From the NCBI GenBank assembly GCA_013203785.1, contig JABMPJ010000171.1:1-32614 (forward strand): a stretch of 32,614 nt of DNA, read 5' to 3'. The notes under the pieces were generated by a model that was given only the letters and a program-made list of their open reading frames with translations, was not told the DNA's origin and ran no database searches. The number at the start of each line of letters is the position of its first letter. The stretch's first letter is position 1. Made by a program: the position numbers and the translations under genes. This document shows positions 16,339 through 25,008 of this stretch, piece after piece. This stretch comes from Lentisphaerota bacterium (GTDB lineage: Bacteria > Verrucomicrobiota > Kiritimatiellia > UBA8416 > JABMPJ01).

Positions 16339-16646
16339 ACGATGATATGCGGCCGGTTCCTATCTCCATGGAGGATCGCCGGGCCTTGGTCGAGATCGCC
16401 AACACTCGTATGCCGTTCGGCAAACACAAGGGTCGCTATCTGGTAGACCTTCCCGAGCCTTATGTGGTTTGGATGGCCGGCAAGGGATTCCCTTCGGGAA
16501 AATTGGGGCGCTACCTCGCCACGATCCATGAGATTAAAATCTACGGGTTGGAAGATCTGCTTCGCCCGCTGCAGCGATCACCCAAAGCTGAAGCGGTGCC
16601 CGTCCAATCCAAGCTCATCGCGCATAGTGATGATCTGTTTCTGTAG
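16335..16646 (+). CDS. DUF3820 family protein
   Basis: The 103-aa product contains the family core MPFGKHKGRYLVDLPEPYVV, then WMAGKGFPSGKLGRYL and the end EIKIYGLEDLLRPL (residues 24-76). These are the conserved positions of DUF3820, annotated in Pfam as a putative quorum-sensing-regulated virulence factor family without a known biochemical activity. GAGG 6 bases upstream supports ATG 16335. It is translationally coupled to the Cys-rich gene. The last 69 bases overlap the convergent dehydrogenase gene, so the two proteins' C termini are encoded on opposite strands of the same DNA. Confidence 0.85.
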   Translation: MNDDMRPVPISMEDRRALVEIANTRMPFGKHKGRYLVDLPEPYVVWMAGKGFPSGKLGRYLATIHEIKIYGLEDLLRPLQRSPKAEAVPVQSKLIAHSDDLFL

Positions 16647-17690
16647 CTCCACACCGATCGGCACCCCCGCGGCCTCGCGCTCAAGCCAAGCGAGATGCTC
16701 CTTCTCGCCGCAGGTATAGATCCGCTCCGCACCGGGGGCCTTCCGCGATCCTCGCAGAGCGCGCAAGATCTCGCCGGTCGTCTTCTTAAAAGCCGCCAGG
16801 TCAGTGAAGGCCTCGATATTGGCAGCCATGAAGAAGTGTCCCAGGCAATAAGGAGCATGATTGCCATCGGCGTCAAATCCCGAGAGTTGCTTCAAGAAAG
16901 CCCCTTGCTGCAGCGCAGCCGAGAGGATTTCGACGACCGTCGCATAGCCATATCCCTTGTAGCCGGCCGTCTCCTCACCAATACCGCCCACAGGCACCAG
17001 TGCCGCCGTCCCCGCGACCAACTCCTCGAGAACAGCCACCGCGTCCGTGCGCGTCTCTCCATTACGGTCGATCACCCACCCTGGAGGCAGGGTCTTGCCT
17101 TCGCGCGCGTACTGCTCAATCTTGCCTCGCTGCGTGACCGAGGTCGCGTAGTCATTCATGAAGGGAAAGGGCTCATCAGTGGGGAATCCGAAGACCAGCG
17201 GATTGGTTCCGAGCATGTTCTCAACCCCGAAGGTCGGGGCAATCGAAGGCCGTGCATTGGTACCGCACATGCCGATCATCCCGGCCTCACATGCCATCAT
17301 GGGATAGTAGCCGGCAATCCCGAAATGGGTTGAATTCCGAGCCACCACCATGCCGATTCCCGCCTCGGATGCCTTGTCGATCGCCATCTGCATGCAGCGC
17401 TTGGCGATCACCATTCCCATGCCGTGATGTCCATCCACCACCGCCGTCGCACCATATTCGCGCACCACCTCAAACTGCGTGACCGGCTCCTGGATCTTGT
17501 GGTGGACAATACGGTCGTAGTAGATCGGCTTGAGGCGGCCGACTCCATGCGAATCGATGCCGCGTTTGTCGGAGGCTATCAACACATCCGCGCACACCGC
17601 CGCGTCCGCCGATGGCACCCCGATGCCCCTGAACACATCCACCATGAAGGCTTCCATTTCGTCAAATCCAACAGAGACTCTGTCACTCAT
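16578..17690 (-). CDS. type-2 malate/L-lactate dehydrogenase family oxidoreductase
   Basis: The 370-aa protein belongs to the Ldh_2 family (malate, L-lactate, ureidoglycolate and sulfolactate dehydrogenases, unrelated to classical LDH/MDH). Markers are DSHGVGRLK, holding the catalytic His (about residue 48), NSTHFGIAGYYP (about 120), MLGTNPLVFGFP and the late GYKGYGYATVVEILSAAL. The fold binds NAD(P)H and reduces 2-keto acids in the cytoplasm. Substrate cannot be fixed from sequence reading. GGGGGAG spacing favours ATG 17690 over the ATG one codon earlier. It is transcribed after an intergenic palindromic repeat and overlaps the DUF3820 gene by 69 bases at its 3' end. Confidence 0.88.
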   Translation of the reverse strand: MSDRVSVGFDEMEAFMVDVFRGIGVPSADAAVCADVLIASDKRGIDSHGVGRLKPIYYDRIVHHKIQEPVTQFEVVREYGATAVVDGHHGMGMVIAKRCMQMAIDKASEAGIGMVVARNSTHFGIAGYYPMMACEAGMIGMCGTNARPSIAPTFGVENMLGTNPLVFGFPTDEPFPFMNDYATSVTQRGKIEQYAREGKTLPPGWVIDRNGETRTDAVAVLEELVAGTAALVPVGGIGEETAGYKGYGYATVVEILSAALQQGAFLKQLSGFDADGNHAPYCLGHFFMAANIEAFTDLAAFKKTTGEILRALRGSRKAPGAERIYTCGEKEHLAWLEREAAGVPIGVELQKQIITMRDELGLDGHRFSFG

Positions 17691-17721
17691 CATACTCCCC
17701 CATTTTCTCGCCCTTTCGGCA

Positions 17722-17793
17722 GACGATTACGGGCGACGATTACGGCGGACGAAGAAATAACGTTTCATCGTAATCCGTAAGCGTCGTCCGTAA
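17722..17793. repeat. GATTACGG direct and inverted repeat cluster
   Basis: GACGATTACGG occurs twice (17722-17732, 17735-17745) with a 13-base period. The right side carries rough inverted copies (ATCGTAATCCG, GTCGTCCGTAA). The block fills most of the gap between pabBC and the dehydrogenase gene. The same TAATCG/CGTAATCC words recur at 32377-32409. Confidence 0.6.
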
Positions 17794-17796
17794 ACG

Positions 17797-19569
17797 TCAA
17801 CCGGGTCCACCCTCCAACTCCACATCCCACATTCCGCGCACCGAGTTCGCCAGACAGATCCGGGTGCATCGCGGCAGATCGTCGCGGTGTAGCACCGCCT
17901 CACTGACCGCACCACTCTCCAGAAGAAAGGCACGATAGACCCCGCCCAACAGACCGCACCCCACCGGGGGAGTCACGAGTTGACCGTCCAACTCTACCAC
18001 CAGATTGGCGATGGTCGACTCGGTCAGCTCGCCCTGCCGGTTCCACAACAATAGATCATCGAGAGCCGGCCGCGCGGCCCGCGCCGACTCATACACATGC
18101 CGTTGCGTGGTCTTATGAAACAGGAAACGATCTGAAGCGTCAACCGGACTCTCGGCCAGTCCCACGCGATAGGGTACGGAAAGCGCCCCCAGAGCAGTGC
18201 TTTCCACGCGGATGGCCCCATCCACCGCCACGGTCAGGCGCACCTTGCAGGCCGGCCCCTGCAACCGCTCAGATTCCGCTGCCAGGGCCGCCTTCACCGC
18301 CGCTATATCAAGTGACCGACCAAAATAGGCCGCCGACTCGATCAGGCGGGAGAGGTGCTTCTCCGGCAGGAAATACCCGGTCTGAGGAACCCACAGCAGC
18401 GACTCCAGGAGATCGAAGGCGGGACGCGGCGCGGTCAGCACCGCCGCCTTGGTATAGCACTCGGCCAGTTCAGCCGTGTCGGTGCTGTCCCACACAATCC
18501 CCCCCCCCACGCCGTATTCTGTCGTGCCGGCCACCCGATCAACCAGAGCCGTGCGAATGGCCACATTAAACTGGGCGTCCCGCTGGGGCGCCAGATACCC
18601 GATCGCGCCGGTGTAGATCCGGCGGGGATGCGCCTCCAACTCCCGGATCAAAGCCATCGTGTGCGGCTTGGGCGCACCCGTAATAGAGGAGGGAGGAAAG
18701 AGTGCGCCGAAAATTGCCGCCAGGCCGGCGTCGGTCTCAGCATGGACCGTGCTGGTCATTTGTAGCACAGTTGGATACTGCTCCACGTCAAACAGATGCG
18801 CCACGTTGACCGATCCGGTCGCGGCAATCCGCCCCAAGTCGTTGCGTACCATGTCCACAATCATGACGTTCTCGGCGCGGTCTTTAGCCGAGGTCTGCAA
18901 CTCCGCTGCCCGCGCGCGATCCTCGGCCGGCCAACGGCCGCGCGGTCGCGTCCCCTTCATTGGCCGCGAAACCAGATCCGCCCCACTGAGGCGATAGAAC
19001 AGCTCTGGCGACGCACTGCAGAGCGCCCACGCCTCCGTCTCGACGAAAGCCGCGTAGCCGGCCGACTGCCCATCCACCATTCCCAGAAAAAGCGCCCACG
19101 GATCATCTGTCGCGCCAGACCGTAGCCGGAACGTGAAGTTGACTTGGTAGGTATCACCGGCGGCAATGTAGTCACGCACCCGTGCAATGGCAGCGTGGTA
19201 CTCCTGCTCGCTTAGCGAAGGCGCCCACTGGCGCGCGGCTCCTGTTGGGGTGGGTAGTGCGGCGCTGGGTGGTGCCACCTCCTCGACCTGATCATACAGT
19301 CCGAACCACGCCAAGGGAAACCCGTCAGGAGGGTGGGTCAACAGCGCCGAATCAAACGCGGCCGAAGCCTCATACGACACGAACCCGGCCGCCGTCAGCC
19401 CCTCCCTCTCGACCGACGCGTCCACACGCTCCAGCAGCGGCACCACCTCGCTCAGTTCGTGCGCCACATGGACCTCAGTCGGCCGACTGAAACGCAGCCA
19501 GCGCTTGCGCCAGGGGTCCTGTAGCACGACCCCGTCAGGGCCCGGCCGGGTCACGACATCTCGCGTCAC
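17797..19569 (-). CDS. pabBC: aminodeoxychorismate synthase component I / aminodeoxychorismate lyase fusion (PabB-PabC)
   Basis: Residues 1-375 are PabB. They include PMKGTRPRG with the Lys of the PabB-type PIKGT motif, MIVDMVRNDLGRIA, and the signature PPSSITGAPKPHTMALI with GYGVGGGIVWDS. Residues 385-590 are a fold-type IV PLP enzyme (PabC). Its FHKTTQRHVYESA holds the PLP lysine, followed by LLLWNRQGELTESTIANL and GLLGGVYRAFLL. Together they convert chorismate and ammonia or glutamine-derived amide to 4-aminobenzoate for folate synthesis. The glutaminase PabA is not in the window. GTG 19569 is chosen because it overlaps the upstream stop as GTGA; an ATG at 19605 inside the upstream gene is the alternative. 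Confidence 0.93.
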   Translation of the reverse strand: MTRDVVTRPGPDGVVLQDPWRKRWLRFSRPTEVHVAHELSEVVPLLERVDASVEREGLTAAGFVSYEASAAFDSALLTHPPDGFPLAWFGLYDQVEEVAPPSAALPTPTGAARQWAPSLSEQEYHAAIARVRDYIAAGDTYQVNFTFRLRSGATDDPWALFLGMVDGQSAGYAAFVETEAWALCSASPELFYRLSGADLVSRPMKGTRPRGRWPAEDRARAAELQTSAKDRAENVMIVDMVRNDLGRIAATGSVNVAHLFDVEQYPTVLQMTSTVHAETDAGLAAIFGALFPPSSITGAPKPHTMALIRELEAHPRRIYTGAIGYLAPQRDAQFNVAIRTALVDRVAGTTEYGVGGGIVWDSTDTAELAECYTKAAVLTAPRPAFDLLESLLWVPQTGYFLPEKHLSRLIESAAYFGRSLDIAAVKAALAAESERLQGPACKVRLTVAVDGAIRVESTALGALSVPYRVGLAESPVDASDRFLFHKTTQRHVYESARAARPALDDLLLWNRQGELTESTIANLVVELDGQLVTPPVGCGLLGGVYRAFLLESGAVSEAVLHRDDLPRCTRICLANSVRGMWDVELEGGPG

Positions 19570-20108
19570 GCCACACCCAGCAATTTGCGAACGTCCTCTC
19601 GGCATTGAATGATGTGCTGATCGGGTTTGTCCACCCCACCCATCACGCCCAGCAAGGTTCCCTCATCCACATCCAACATCGCGACGATGCTAACGATCTC
19701 CTTCTCGTGTGGATCGTGGGTTGAGGCCAGCAGTTCCATGGTCGATACATGTTCAATGTAGCGCTTTTCGACCCAAGGCCGCATCGCTGCGGGAGGGACC
19801 TCGCAGAAACAGAGAGTGGGATCAACAAACCCGGACTCCGAGAGCCGGATGCGGCCCCGCCCGCTCTCATCATCCGTTTCCGGTTCCATGGCTGGTGCCT
19901 GCTCGGGTGTTGCCTGCGGGATCTTCGCAAACTTGATGGCCAGCAGGATCATACAGGTCCACGTCACCCCGGAGAGCATGAAGCAGGGACCAATCACCTT
20001 AAGGGCCAGTTTCTGAAGTAAGAGGCCCAGCAATAGGAGGAACAGACCCGCCACAAAGCAGACCGCGCCCACCGACAAGAAGCGGATCCGTTGTTGGCGA
20101 CCAATCAT
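19566..20108 (-). CDS. two-TM membrane protein of unknown function
   Basis: The 180-aa protein has two hydrophobic segments (about residues 10-30 and 35-58) forming a hairpin. A cytoplasmic or periplasmic region of about 120 residues follows: first an acidic linker (PAMEPETDDESGRGR), then a folded-looking domain with VPPAAMRPWVEKRYIEH and DVDEGTLLGVMGG. I recognise no family. ATG 20108 overlaps the preceding stop as ATGA and is preferred; ATG 20120 would add four residues. Its own stop overlaps the pabBC start, so it is coupled on both sides. Confidence 0.7.
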   Translation of the reverse strand: MIGRQQRIRFLSVGAVCFVAGLFLLLLGLLLQKLALKVIGPCFMLSGVTWTCMILLAIKFAKIPQATPEQAPAMEPETDDESGRGRIRLSESGFVDPTLCFCEVPPAAMRPWVEKRYIEHVSTMELLASTHDPHEKEIVSIVAMLDVDEGTLLGVMGGVDKPDQHIIQCREDVRKLLGVA

Positions 20109-23100
20109 TCGGGCAACCATATGCGAATCCGATAGAACGCCGTGGCGGCCTGCGCCCCATTTACGGTGTAGGCGCTCATCGGAGGCGTGGCCGGAATGTT
20201 CCCGGCCAGCGGCCTATACCCGTCAGTCAAGTTCGTGCAGGATTCAAGCGTGTAGAGTTTCCCTGCGACGCTGGACCACTCAATCACGCACCCATCACCA
20301 TCTGCCAGGGGGGTCAATCGCGCAATGGTCAAGACCGAGGATGGGTCATTCGGATTGGTCCCCGCCACAAACTCGGCACCGTCTTCCATGCCAACGTTAT
20401 CGCTGTCCTGTCCGGCCACGAACTTGCCGCCCGGTCCACCCACCTGTAGACCAAAATGAGAAAACACCCACCACGACGGCACCCGGACGAAAGATTCCTG
20501 CTCAATACTAAACTCCGAGCCTGCGCCAGCGCACCGGAAACCCAGATCGATATAGCGCACGGTGGGCTCGCGATAGATGCGCGACGAGCAACGCAACTGA
20601 CGGGCGCGGTTGACCCACGAACCGCTGCGTGTGGTCTTATAGGTACCACTGGCCGGCCCCATCGGATTATCCACGGGTCCGCTCAGGGGCGCTTCATACC
20701 AGTCATAACACCATTCGTTGACGTTCCCGGCTATATCAGAGAGGTAGTAGCTATTTTCCGGATATTGACCTGCAACCGTCGGCTGGCCACGCATGCATTC
20801 ATCGTAATTGGCGTCGTTGGTGGTGATGCTATCGCCCCACGGGTAACGTTGATCGGCTACCCCGCCTCGCATGGCATACTCGAACTCCGACTCGGTCGGT
20901 AACCGTTTGCCAGCCCAGGCCGCAAAGGCCGCGGCATCGTTCCACGTCACATTGACCATGGGCAGATCCGGGTCACCCCATCCCCAGGGCGGTGCGGCGG
21001 GCATCGTCCCGAGTGTGTCGCTAATGAACTCTTGAAACTCACCGACCGTGACCTCGCGGTAGTCCATCCCAAAGTCATCCAGCGTCACACTGTGTCCGCC
21101 CTGTCCAAGGTAGAGCCCCATGGAAAACGTTCCGCCTGAAATATACGCCATATCGGATGGCTCGTAGTACGCATCCAGAAAGGTGGTCGCATTGCCACCC
21201 ACCGACTCGTAGAGACTGTAGGGTTCATAGTAATCGTCGACGTAACCGAAGTAGATGTCGTACGGGCCCGCGTCCGGATCGAGCCAGCCGGAGGCCTCGT
21301 AGGTATAGTGCCACGCTGTATCGGCACCGCTTGAAACCATCCATTGGGCCCCTCGCGCCGCAGCGCGTGCGGGCTGAATGTCGACACGGAAACGGCCCAC
21401 CACGGCCGGCAAGCCCTCCACGACCGCCTGACAGGGCTGGATACGGTTGAGCGTAGCTGAGAGCGGCAGTAACATCACACCGGAGCCATCCGCGTTGGCC
21501 CGTGCCAACTGCCAGCGCCCCCCCGTGTAACGGGTGAATACAATCTGACGGCCGTCCGGTGTAAAGGCGGGACCCTCGTTGCTGAATGTACCATCCACAA
21601 TGTTGTCCTGGTTGGAACCGTCCGCTCGGACCGTCCAGAGTGTGGAGTTGCCCGCGTTACTGTAGCCGCGTTGATAAACAATGCGCGATCCGCTCGGCGA
21701 GTAGCGACAGGTGAAGACTTTGTTCTCCTCGCCATTCCCGTGCGTGGTGATCTTAACCAGATTAGAGCCATCCGCATCGCAGACAAAAAGATTCTGCGGC
21801 CAGGCGTACCACGTTGCTTCGTTGCGGCCCATACAGATGAGAGCGCCGTCGGACGCATAGGCCGCGTAGTGTTTATCGTAGTCAAAATCGGTCGGCAATA
21901 GCTCCACCACATCGCCCCCGTTGGTATCACAACGATAGAGATGTCCATCGCGCGCCGGGCTCGGCTCATAGACACCTCCATTGTAGGAGCCTTCCACGTA
22001 GAGAAGGTGCGTCCCATCCGGATGCCAGTTCACACTGCGGAATCCGAATTCTGTTCCTGAATAGACTAGAAAATTCTCATAGGCACCGTTGACGTTTGCC
22101 GTGCAGATCCAGGAGTTTGACCCGCTGCGGAGAATGTAGGCCAGCCGTGTTCCATCAGGGGAGACCGTCGGCTTGTAGCGGTTGTTACCATCATCAAAGA
22201 TAGAAATTTCGGAACTGCCATCCTCCAAGCAGCTCCATATCTGGTGCACGCCACTGCCATCCCAAGCCTCGTAGAAGAGCCGTGACACGCCACTGGTCAG
22301 GGCGCCGGTGTAAAGGTAGCCCTGCGAGCTGGAGAGGACCATACGTCGTCCATCTACAGAGAGCGTTGCCGTGCGCCAGTCCTCATCTGAGTCGCCCTCT
22401 GGCTCGGTCTCGGTCCACGTCGCCCCGGCGTCCTCCGAGACATACACCCGGCCGAAGGATCGTACCGCGACCACGCGAAGCCCGTCGCCTGAACAGGTAA
22501 CGTCCGTCCAGTCCTCATCAAAATCGCCCGCAGGTTGCAGCTCACCCCAGGTCAGGCCGCCATCACTTGAACCATACAGACGCCCATCCGTCTCGCCACC
22601 GGCACCCGCATAAATGTAGCGGCCAAATGAGGAGAGCGCCACGCACTGCCACCACAGCGAGACATCACCGGCGGGCTGGATCTCGTTCCAACTCATTCCG
22701 CTGTTGCGTGACAGGTAGATACGGTCGCCCGCCGACCCCGCCGCCAAGACCGATCCATCGCCCGAGCAGGCCAACGCTTCCCACATGTAGTTCGTGGGAC
22801 CGGCAGGCAACACCTCCTGCCAATTCGTCCCCGGACCGCTATGCGTCGCATAGAGCCGCCCGTTGCCAAAGCCGGCCGCGCCCGCCAGAGCGGTCTGACC
22901 ATCGGCCGAACAGGCTACCTCGCCCCACCGGACATCCGTATCGCCCGCTGGCTGCTGCTCGGTCCAGCTTTGACCGCCGTCCGAGGAGGCATAGAGGCGG
23001 CCCAGAGGGAGCACCACCACTGCCAGCGTCCCCGGCTGGCCCACACTTCCGGCCCCAAAGAATTCATAGGCCGAAGCGGCCAGCAAGATCTGGCCATCCC

Positions 23101-23383
23101 CTGATGCCGCCGCCGCATTCCAGTAGAGATCCACATCACCAGCGGGCTGGCGTTCCAGCCAGGACACGCCACTGTTGGTGGACGTATAGAGACGGCCGTC
23201 ATTGTAGCCCGCAATCACCGTCCGGCCATCGCTTGATAGGCTGACCGCATCCCAGTAGAGGTCGATGGCACCAGCCGGTTGTCGTTCGATCCAGCTGTAA
23301 TCGCCCGCCGTAGCCCCGGCGGCCACACAGAGCGCCCCGAGACCCAGCACCCCGCCCCACAATCCACGTCGCAGCCAACGCAT
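20105..23383 (-). CDS. exported double beta-propeller protein with FGE/SUMF1-like domain
   Basis: The product is 1092 aa with a signal peptide (GALCVAAGATAG). Residues 30-380 hold seven copies of a module WxExQPAGDxDxxW...S.DG...GRLY.S.dgG, a BNR/sialidase-type seven-bladed propeller. Residues 385-690 have TolB/PD40 strands (SPDGTRLAYI, HPDGTHLLYV, TPDGRQIVFTRYTGG), a second propeller. Residues about 780-990 form an FGE-sulfatase (SUMF1) domain: YISGGTFSMG, VTWNDAAAFAAWAGKRLPTE, YPWGDS, GNVNEWCYDWY, LGFRCAG. The C-terminal 80 residues (VIEWSSVAGKLYTLESCTNL ... FYRIRI) are a domain common at the end of large PVC extracellular proteins. The FGE active-site Cys pair is not clearly conserved. ATG 23383 follows GGAG; TTG 23389 is less likely. 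Confidence 0.85.
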   Translation of the reverse strand: MRWLRRGLWGGVLGLGALCVAAGATAGDYSWIERQPAGAIDLYWDAVSLSSDGRTVIAGYNDGRLYTSTNSGVSWLERQPAGDVDLYWNAAAASGDGQILLAASAYEFFGAGSVGQPGTLAVVVLPLGRLYASSDGGQSWTEQQPAGDTDVRWGEVACSADGQTALAGAAGFGNGRLYATHSGPGTNWQEVLPAGPTNYMWEALACSGDGSVLAAGSAGDRIYLSRNSGMSWNEIQPAGDVSLWWQCVALSSFGRYIYAGAGGETDGRLYGSSDGGLTWGELQPAGDFDEDWTDVTCSGDGLRVVAVRSFGRVYVSEDAGATWTETEPEGDSDEDWRTATLSVDGRRMVLSSSQGYLYTGALTSGVSRLFYEAWDGSGVHQIWSCLEDGSSEISIFDDGNNRYKPTVSPDGTRLAYILRSGSNSWICTANVNGAYENFLVYSGTEFGFRSVNWHPDGTHLLYVEGSYNGGVYEPSPARDGHLYRCDTNGGDVVELLPTDFDYDKHYAAYASDGALICMGRNEATWYAWPQNLFVCDADGSNLVKITTHGNGEENKVFTCRYSPSGSRIVYQRGYSNAGNSTLWTVRADGSNQDNIVDGTFSNEGPAFTPDGRQIVFTRYTGGRWQLARANADGSGVMLLPLSATLNRIQPCQAVVEGLPAVVGRFRVDIQPARAAARGAQWMVSSGADTAWHYTYEASGWLDPDAGPYDIYFGYVDDYYEPYSLYESVGGNATTFLDAYYEPSDMAYISGGTFSMGLYLGQGGHSVTLDDFGMDYREVTVGEFQEFISDTLGTMPAAPPWGWGDPDLPMVNVTWNDAAAFAAWAGKRLPTESEFEYAMRGGVADQRYPWGDSITTNDANYDECMRGQPTVAGQYPENSYYLSDIAGNVNEWCYDWYEAPLSGPVDNPMGPASGTYKTTRSGSWVNRARQLRCSSRIYREPTVRYIDLGFRCAGAGSEFSIEQESFVRVPSWWVFSHFGLQVGGPGGKFVAGQDSDNVGMEDGAEFVAGTNPNDPSSVLTIARLTPLADGDGCVIEWSSVAGKLYTLESCTNLTDGYRPLAGNIPATPPMSAYTVNGAQAATAFYRIRIWLPE

Positions 23384-23422
23384 AACCAAGCACTCCGTTT
23401 TGCATGTGATGAGCCAGCTAAA

Positions 23423-23451
23423 ATCATGCCCTCCCCTTACTCGACCGTCAA
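23423..23451 (-). promoter_or_regulatory. candidate promoter of the propeller/FGE gene
   Basis: On the minus strand TTGACG (23446-23451) and CATGAT (23423-23428) have a 17-base spacer and end 39 bases before the ATG at 23383. The -35 matches at five of six positions and the -10 at four. Confidence 0.4.
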
Positions 23452-23537
23452 GGAGTTAAAGGCCAAACGACGGCATTCCCTTGACTTCTCCGCCTCCTTA
23501 CGACAGCTTTATAGCGTCCTGTAACTGAAACTCAAAT

Positions 23538-23550
23538 GGGGACCGTCCCC
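23538..23550. repeat. REP-like palindrome GGGGACcGTCCCC
   Basis: A 6-bp perfect inverted repeat (GGGGAC/GTCCCC) around one central base lies in the leader, 19 bases before the SLAM-like gene's start. The surrounding AAATGGGGAC...GTCCCC resembles short palindromes I have seen dispersed in other genomes. Only one copy is in the window, so dispersal cannot be judged here. Confidence 0.5.
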
Positions 23551-23568
23551 GCAAGTGAGGCGAAGACA

Positions 23569-25008
23569 ATGCGCGCTGGATGGATCATGGCAGGTGTGGT
23601 GGCTCTGACGCTGGTGGCGACGGCGCGTGGCGAGGACGTAGCACTCCGCAATGCGGAGGGTGAGACGCCACTACAGGTGGCCCTGCGGGAGACGAACACG
23701 ACCGAGGTGGTGGCCCTACTCAGCGACACACAGGCGGCCTATCTCGAAACGTTTACACGTGGCCCCGCGCCCCACCTCGATCCGCTCCCCCCCGCCGAAC
23801 TCGATCAAGCCTTTGCCGTGCTGCTCGGCCTGGTAAGTGAGTACCCGCGCATGCCCCAGCTTAATTTCACGATCGGCATGCTGTCGGTACAACGCAACGA
23901 CCTTGCCCGCGCGGAACTGGCCCTTGAGCGAGTACTGCAAGCCCAGCCGGATAACCACCGCGCTGGCCTTGAACTGGCACGCGTCTGTATGCTCTCAGGA
24001 CAACATGAAGCCGCCCGCCGCTACTTCGAACACGTCCTCAGCCACTCCCCACCCGCGAACGTTGAGCGCAACATCGAGAGCCAATTGACCGATCTCAACC
24101 GCCTCAACAAGCGCTTCCACCTCTCAGCTCGAGTCGATGCGGGCTGGATAAGCGATGACAACGTCAACGTCGGCCCCAGCACGGATCTCATCCAGGTGTT
24201 CCCCATTGCCGTTGGGAGCCAGACGTTTACCGCCCTCGCTGTGGCACCCGCGTCACTGCCGGTTGAGGCCGAGGGAGGTTATGCCGCCGCGGCCATAGTC
24301 ATGCTCTTTGATGGCGGGCGCCCCAGCGGCTGGGGGCTGACCGCGGACCTCAACTACTTTGAGAGCTGGCTCGACGCCGAAGAGCATGACACCCGCCTGC
24401 TGCAAGGCGGCGTGGGCATCAAGCACGCCGCCAAACGGGGCCTTTTCGAAGGCAAACTGCGCGCCGGACGGATCTGGACCGGCGACGATCCGCTCGTAGA
24501 CACCATCGGCCTCGCACCGGCCTATCTGCGTGGCTTTGCTTCTGCCCCCCGTCTGCATTGGATTTCAACAGCCCTGGTGGAGCAGCGCGACTACGATACG
24601 CGCGACGAGCGTGACGGAATCTACCTCGCCGCCGAGCAATCTCTGCGCCTGATGCTGAGCAAACAGGCCTCTCTCTTCGCCGGACTGCGCGGTGCGGTCG
24701 ACAACGCGGATGACTCTGCTTTTGCTTATACAGGCCTCTCAGGAGTCGTTGGGGCCACGGCCACATGGGGCCGCCTGCGCCTCTACACCTCGGCGCGCTA
24801 TACGCGCAACGATTACGACACGCGCGAAGTGCTGGCCCCAGAGGATCGGGTCGACACACAGTGGCTGATCGATGGGCGCCTGACCCTACAAATAGTCGGC
24901 AACGCCGGTGTCGAGCTGCGACAGCAATACACCGACAACGTGTCCACCTTTGACCTGTATGAATACGAACGAAATCTGACCATGATTGGTCTGTGGGGGC
25001 GGTTCTGA
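23569..25008 (+). CDS. SLAM-like outer-membrane protein (TPR + beta-barrel)
   Basis: ATG 23569 has GAGG 8 bases upstream and opens a signal peptide (GVVALTLVATARG); an ATG at 23536 lies inside the palindrome and is rejected. Residues 60-180 are TPR-like helices (LNFTIGMLSVQRNDLARAEL, DNHRAGLELARVCMLSGQHE). They are followed by NVERNIESQLTDLNR and a beta-barrel of about 290 residues with alternating strands, ending in Phe (GLWGRF), the usual outer-membrane barrel terminus. This TPR-plus-barrel plan and size (479 aa) match surface lipoprotein assembly modifiers (SLAM, formerly DUF560), which move surface lipoproteins across the outer membrane. The stop overlaps the FecR start (TGATG), so co-translation with the FecR protein is likely. 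Confidence 0.78.
   Translation: MRAGWIMAGVVALTLVATARGEDVALRNAEGETPLQVALRETNTTEVVALLSDTQAAYLETFTRGPAPHLDPLPPAELDQAFAVLLGLVSEYPRMPQLNFTIGMLSVQRNDLARAELALERVLQAQPDNHRAGLELARVCMLSGQHEAARRYFEHVLSHSPPANVERNIESQLTDLNRLNKRFHLSARVDAGWISDDNVNVGPSTDLIQVFPIAVGSQTFTALAVAPASLPVEAEGGYAAAAIVMLFDGGRPSGWGLTADLNYFESWLDAEEHDTRLLQGGVGIKHAAKRGLFEGKLRAGRIWTGDDPLVDTIGLAPAYLRGFASAPRLHWISTALVEQRDYDTRDERDGIYLAAEQSLRLMLSKQASLFAGLRGAVDNADDSAFAYTGLSGVVGATATWGRLRLYTSARYTRNDYDTREVLAPEDRVDTQWLIDGRLTLQIVGNAGVELRQQYTDNVSTFDLYEYERNLTMIGLWGRF

Noticed and set aside
23481..23513. TTGACT...TTTATA as a promoter for the SLAM-like gene
   Set aside because: The spacer is 21 bases, too long for a normal sigma70 promoter.
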